Below are positions 60,702 through 64,000 of a DNA stretch of 64,000 nt, in pieces. The position numbers were made by a program, and so were the translations under genes. This stretch comes from an uncultured Paracoccaceae bacterium (GTDB taxonomy: Bacteria > Pseudomonadota > Alphaproteobacteria > Rhodobacterales > Rhodobacteraceae). The stretch is taken from contig CANMYO010000001.1 of the NCBI GenBank assembly GCA_947502145.1, positions 744,001 through 808,000 on the forward strand. The letters run 5' to 3'. Numbering within the stretch: position 1 is the first letter of the stretch; every line of letters begins with the position of its first letter. The notes under the pieces are model-generated. The model did no database searches, was not told the origin of the DNA, and saw only the letters and a program-made list of their open reading frames with translations.

Positions 60702-61858
60702 GACATCTGGCGCCCCAATCTGCCATTAGCGGGATCGGAGAACTAAAGCCGGTACGCCGAACAAATGGCGTCTCCACAATGGAGCTTTTGATCGAGGTTT
60801 CGGCGCTTGCCGCCGGGGATGCGGGAATCTCACCACAAGAAATCGACGGCTTGCTGGTCGGACCGCAGGTCGGCGAAACGCCCCAGCATGTTCCCGCGAC
60901 GGTGGCTGAGTATTTCGGCATGCAACCGACCATGTCCAACGTGGTTGACCTTGGCGGCGCATCCGGACCGGGCATGATCTGGCGCGCGGCAGCCGCGATC
61001 GCCGCCGGACAGTGCGAAACGGTTCTGTGTGTTTTGGGCAATCATCGCAATGACGAGCCGCCATTCGCCCGAAACCGCAATCCGATACGCGAATTCGACG
61101 TGCCGTTTGGTGCTTCGGGCGCAAACCTGTCTTATGCATTGATTATGCAGGCACATATGGCGGCCTATGGGTGCAGCCCCGAGGATTATGCGATGATCGC
61201 CGCCGGTGCACGCGCCAACGCGCAGCTTAATCCGGATGCAATCTTTTACGGAAAGCCCGCGTCAGTTAACGACATTCTGGCCTCGCCAATGGTGACTTCG
61301 CCCCTGCACCTGCTGGAAATCGTTATGCCCGTGGCCGGTGGTGACGCGGTGATTGTGACGACAATGAAAAACGCAAAACGCGGTTCGCACCGGCCTGTTG
61401 AGCTTTGGGGTGCTGGTGAAAAACTCACCCATCGCGCCGTTAGCCAGGCGCCATCGCTTACATCCGGTCCGTTGAAACCATCGATAGAACGTGCGCTTGA
61501 CCAGGCTGGAATAAGTGCGGGCGGAATTGACTTTCTGTCGCTCTATGATTGTTACACGATCATGGTCGCGGCGACGATCGAAGATGCAGGCCTTTGCGCC
61601 CCCGGTGGGTTTGCCGACTGGCTGCGCGAAAATGGCGGCATGGGCCCCGACGCCCGGCAGCCCGTCAACACGCATGGCGGTCAGCTGGGTTTTGGCCAAC
61701 CTGATCTGGCCGGTGGCATGACCCATGTTGTCGAAGCTGTTCGCCAGCTTCGCGGCGACACGCCAGAGCGGCAAATCAATGATTGCCGCTCGGCGTTGAT
61801 AACCGGTAACGGCGCAACCATGAGCGAAGCCGTTGCACTGGTTCTGGGAGTAACCTGA
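60698..61858 (+). CDS. Thiolase-like protein lacking the nucleophilic cysteine (Ltp2-type aldolase candidate)
   Basis: A 386-aa thiolase fold with start GTG 60698 after GGAAGGGAG. The position of the nucleophilic Cys reads VDLGGASGPGMIWRAAAAI, with no Cys. The HGG motif (VNTHGGQLGFGQPDLAGGM) and a YDCYTIMVAATIEDAG stretch are kept. Cys-less thiolases paired with DUF35 proteins act as retro-aldolases in steroid side-chain degradation (Ltp2). The next gene encodes a DUF35-MaoC protein, overlapping by 1 bp (TGATG), which supports that reading. Confidence 0.85.
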   Translation: MRHLAPQSAISGIGELKPVRRTNGVSTMELLIEVSALAAGDAGISPQEIDGLLVGPQVGETPQHVPATVAEYFGMQPTMSNVVDLGGASGPGMIWRAAAAIAAGQCETVLCVLGNHRNDEPPFARNRNPIREFDVPFGASGANLSYALIMQAHMAAYGCSPEDYAMIAAGARANAQLNPDAIFYGKPASVNDILASPMVTSPLHLLEIVMPVAGGDAVIVTTMKNAKRGSHRPVELWGAGEKLTHRAVSQAPSLTSGPLKPSIERALDQAGISAGGIDFLSLYDCYTIMVAATIEDAGLCAPGGFADWLRENGGMGPDARQPVNTHGGQLGFGQPDLAGGMTHVVEAVRQLRGDTPERQINDCRSALITGNGATMSEAVALVLGVT

Positions 61859-62739
61859 TGGTTGAAAAACTTGCGTCTATCTCTGTTCCGGGCCCTACAC
61901 CGATCCCTTTGACACAGGAATTCTGGACAAGTGCCAAAAATGGGGTGCTTGTTACACAGATATGTGGCGATTGCGGCCAACATGTTTTTTATCCTCGCGG
62001 GCGGTGTCCTTTCTGTTGGTCAGGCGATCTCGAATGGGCGCCAGTTTCCGGAAAAGGCCGCCTTAAGTCCTATAGTCAGGTCTGGAAACCCGGAAACAAG
62101 TCCTGGATTCCGGCCACGCCGTACATAGTGGGATTGGTCGAACTGGACGAAGGGCCGAAGATGCTGACCACGGTTCTCTGCGCCGACCTTCCGGAGGTTG
62201 GCGACCGGCTCACTTTTGTACCCTTTAACATCGGAGGCCGCGTGCTTCCCTGTTTTCATGCATTCACAGAAGAGGAGGCCCAGGCGATGGGAGCAATGGA
62301 AAAGGACGGGTGGCAAGGAGTCATCAACGGCAAACCGAAAATCGGCGACACTGTGGAACGGGTTCGGACCACCAAACTGGAAGATATCCATGCGTTCACC
62401 GAAATGACCGGCGATCGTAACCCGGTCCACTATGACGAGGAGCTGGCCAAAAAGACACCGTTTGGCAAACTGATCGTTCAGGGCGGCGTCACGACAGGCA
62501 TGCTCAATGCCTGTGTTGCCGAAGATTTGCCGGGCCCCGGTACGGTCTTCCTGAATACCAACCTGAACTTTCTGAAAGCGGTCGGTGTCGGCGAAAAGAT
62601 TACAGCGCGGGTAGAAGTCGAAACCGTGCGCGACGACAAACCGATTTGCGGGCTCAAAGTGCTGATTTCTGACAGCCAGGGCGATGCTTGCGTTGAAGGC
62701 GAAGCAACGACTTACACGATGGCGCTGAAGGGACTTTAA
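61858..62739 (+). CDS. DUF35 (Zn-ribbon/OB-fold)-MaoC hydratase fusion
   Basis: A 293-aa two-domain protein. Residues about 1-145 are DUF35: zinc ribbon CGDCGQHVFYPRGRCPFC, then an OB-fold ending FNIGGRVLPCF. Residues about 160-290 are a MaoC hot-dog domain with the hydratase motif FTEMTGDRNPVHYD and GKLIVQGGVTTGMLN. ChsH2 of steroid degraders has the same two domains in the opposite order. It would hydrate an enoyl-CoA and hand it to the Cys-less thiolase for retro-aldol cleavage. Confidence 0.88.
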   Translation: MVEKLASISVPGPTPIPLTQEFWTSAKNGVLVTQICGDCGQHVFYPRGRCPFCWSGDLEWAPVSGKGRLKSYSQVWKPGNKSWIPATPYIVGLVELDEGPKMLTTVLCADLPEVGDRLTFVPFNIGGRVLPCFHAFTEEEAQAMGAMEKDGWQGVINGKPKIGDTVERVRTTKLEDIHAFTEMTGDRNPVHYDEELAKKTPFGKLIVQGGVTTGMLNACVAEDLPGPGTVFLNTNLNFLKAVGVGEKITARVEVETVRDDKPICGLKVLISDSQGDACVEGEATTYTMALKGL

Positions 62740-62745
62740 GGGGGC

Positions 62746-63411
62746 ATGGCGAGAATGAAGAAAGCTGAACTGGCAAAGCGGCAGGCGTTGATTTCTCACT
62801 GCCTCGAACTGAACGAGTCTGGTCTGAACCGCGGCACGTCCGGCAATATTTCAATACGTCACGATGATGGCTTCCTGATTTCGCCCACGTCCACGTCCTA
62901 TCGTTCGCTGACGCCCGAAATGGTCAGTTTTGTTCATTTGGATGGAACATGGACCGGCCCGATTGAACCGTCATCCGAGTGGCGGTTTCACCGAGACATC
63001 TATCGCGCTAAATGCGAAACAAATGCGATTGTTCATGCGCATCCGGATTTTTGCACGATTCTGGCGATCCACGGCAAAGAAATCCCCGCTATTCACTACA
63101 TGATCGCGATCTTTGGTGGCCCCGCGATCCGCGTTGCACCCTATGCAATCTTCGGAAGCCAGGCTCTTTCGGATCATGTCGTGGCCGCACTCAGGGACCG
63201 TCAGGGATGTTTGCTGGATCACCACGGCGCCATCGCGATTGGCACGACCATTGAGCAGGCGTTTTGGCGCGCAGAGGAGTTGGAAACGCTGGCGCGGCAG
63301 TATCACGGGGCGCTGCTCTTGGGTGATCCGCCGCTTCTGAGCGATCGGCAAGTCCAGGAGGTTATCGACAAAATGTCCGGGTACGGACTGAGCAGAAAGG
63401 AAGAATTGTGA
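62746..63411 (+). CDS. Class II aldolase/epimerase (FucA-like)
   Basis: A 221-aa protein. The zinc ligands are visible: His pair in AIVHAHPDFCTIL and His in CLLDHHGAIAIG, plus the catalytic Glu in PSSEWRFHRDIYR and the phosphate/Ser part GTSGNISIRHDDG. FucA/RhaD/AraD-type enzymes cleave or epimerise ketose phosphates. The kinase gene follows with a GTGA overlap, so the aldolase probably splits the kinase product into C2 and C3 or similar fragments. The ATG at 62755 is an alternative start because the GGGGG site is close to 62746. Confidence 0.9.
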   Translation: MARMKKAELAKRQALISHCLELNESGLNRGTSGNISIRHDDGFLISPTSTSYRSLTPEMVSFVHLDGTWTGPIEPSSEWRFHRDIYRAKCETNAIVHAHPDFCTILAIHGKEIPAIHYMIAIFGGPAIRVAPYAIFGSQALSDHVVAALRDRQGCLLDHHGAIAIGTTIEQAFWRAEELETLARQYHGALLLGDPPLLSDRQVQEVIDKMSGYGLSRKEEL

Positions 63412-64000
63412 GCCGGTTTGACCTCTGCGCCGTCGGGTTCACGGTGCTCGATACCCTGTGCACCCCTGCCGACGAAATGCCGCCCAATGGTGGCGCAACA
63501 TTCGTCGACCAGATGACAATGACGGTTGCGGGCACCGCCGGATCAACCGCATATGTCTGCGCAATGCTGGGAATGCAGGTCCGGTTAGCGACCGAGCTTG
63601 GCGCTGATCCAATGGGCGATTGGCTGGTCAACGCACTGGGCGACGCTGATGTCGACACGTCTTTGATTACTCGGAACAAAGAGGTGCAGACACCGATGTC
63701 AATGCTCCCTATCGGCCAAGATGGTGCCAGGCGGGCGTTTTTCACTCCTGGAACGGCCAGCACCTTCACGATGAGTGACGACGCGATCGAGCGCGCCACG
63801 GATGCCCGTTTCGTTCACCTTGGCGGCATCGGGCTGCTCACGTCGTTCGACGGCGAGCGCTCGGAAGCGCTTCTCCGGCGTGCCAAGGAAAAAGGCAGGA
63901 CCACAACTCTCGACCTGATCCTTGCGGACGAGCGTGCATTCGACAAGGTCAAGCCTCTGCTGCCTTTCGTCGACTATTTCATCCCCTCCATCGACGAGGC
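63408..64000 (+). CDS. PfkB-family carbohydrate kinase, 5' part (not in ORF track)
   Basis: The ORF opens with GTG 63408 (VSRFDLCAVGFTVLDTLCTP), overlapping the aldolase stop (GTGA), and runs off the right edge. Ribokinase-family features are visible: N-terminal GFTVLDTL, substrate-lid region GGATFVDQMTMTVAGTAGSTAYVCAMLG and RRAFFTPGTAS. The ATP/GAGD part lies beyond the window. It would phosphorylate the imported sugar or its isomerised ketose in the same operon as the aldolase. Confidence 0.9.
   Translation, partial: MSRFDLCAVGFTVLDTLCTPADEMPPNGGATFVDQMTMTVAGTAGSTAYVCAMLGMQVRLATELGADPMGDWLVNALGDADVDTSLITRNKEVQTPMSMLPIGQDGARRAFFTPGTASTFTMSDDAIERATDARFVHLGGIGLLTSFDGERSEALLRRAKEKGRTTTLDLILADERAFDKVKPLLPFVDYFIPSIDE

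Noticed and set aside
1-64000. CRISPR array, tRNA, rRNA, riboswitch, replication origin
   Set aside because: Looked for regular spaced repeats, cloverleaf-like stretches and long structured leaders; none found that I could support by eye.

Overview
The window looks like a chromosomal segment of a marine alphaproteobacterium of the Roseobacter group (Rhodobacteraceae). The basis is moderate-to-high GC, Roseobacter-like protein families (TRAP transporters, a BCCT carrier, DUF3726, RidA/ornithine cyclodeaminase sets) and dense catabolic operons. This is inferred from protein character, not a database search. I see no rRNA, tRNA, CRISPR array or prophage.

Layout. 0-8.5 kb: the 3' part of a Y-family polymerase gene, a TRAP dicarboxylate-type transporter (dctP-dctQ-dctM), an OsmC protein, a tautomerase/SMP-30 lactonase pair and a two-component system. 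9-15.4 kb: a sugar ABC operon with an intact LacI regulator and an intact 2-hydroxyacid dehydrogenase. Its transport genes are visibly decayed: the binding protein has lost most of its N-lobe, two permeases have collapsed into one chimeric ORF, and the ATPase has a signature-motif deletion. Two LacI-type operators precede it, followed by a graveyard with an enolase-superfamily pseudogene and an IS3 end. 15.5-25 kb: a nucleotidyltransferase, then a tightly coupled operon (aldehyde dehydrogenase, M19-like protein, 564-aa unknown, DUF3726, BCCT transporter) with a LysR gene and a divergent RidA.

25-37 kb is a patchwork. It holds a CadC-like TPR regulator, a sulfotransferase, an OsmC protein, a flavin monooxygenase, a frameshifted LuxR gene, a dead IS3 copy that truncates a GFA/DUF6151 gene, an alpha/beta hydrolase, a MarR/EamA divergent pair with clear operators, a GNAT protein and small unknowns. 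37.5-44.7 kb is an arginine/ornithine-type module: LysR, ureohydrolase, RidA and ornithine cyclodeaminase, convergent with a polyamine-type ABC transporter. 45-46 kb holds a dead IS6 element beside a 5' fragment of an EamA gene.

46 kb to the end is the most interesting part: a large, apparently intact catabolic island. A minus-strand operon runs ribose-type ABC transporter, SDR, a TIM-barrel/UPF0261 pair (the two halves of plant Tm-1) and a flavin monooxygenase. A TetR gene separates it from a fucose-isomerase-like gene and an Fe-S old-yellow-enzyme. Divergent from these is acyl-CoA synthetase - Cys-less thiolase-like protein - DUF35/MaoC fusion - class II aldolase - PfkB kinase. The thiolase/DUF35-MaoC pair resembles steroid side-chain retro-aldolase/hydratase complexes (Ltp2-ChsH2). 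I therefore propose a pathway in which an imported sugar-like or glycosylated compound is processed by an isomerase/kinase/aldolase branch plus a CoA ligase, hydratase and retro-aldolase branch. The substrate cannot be read from the sequence.
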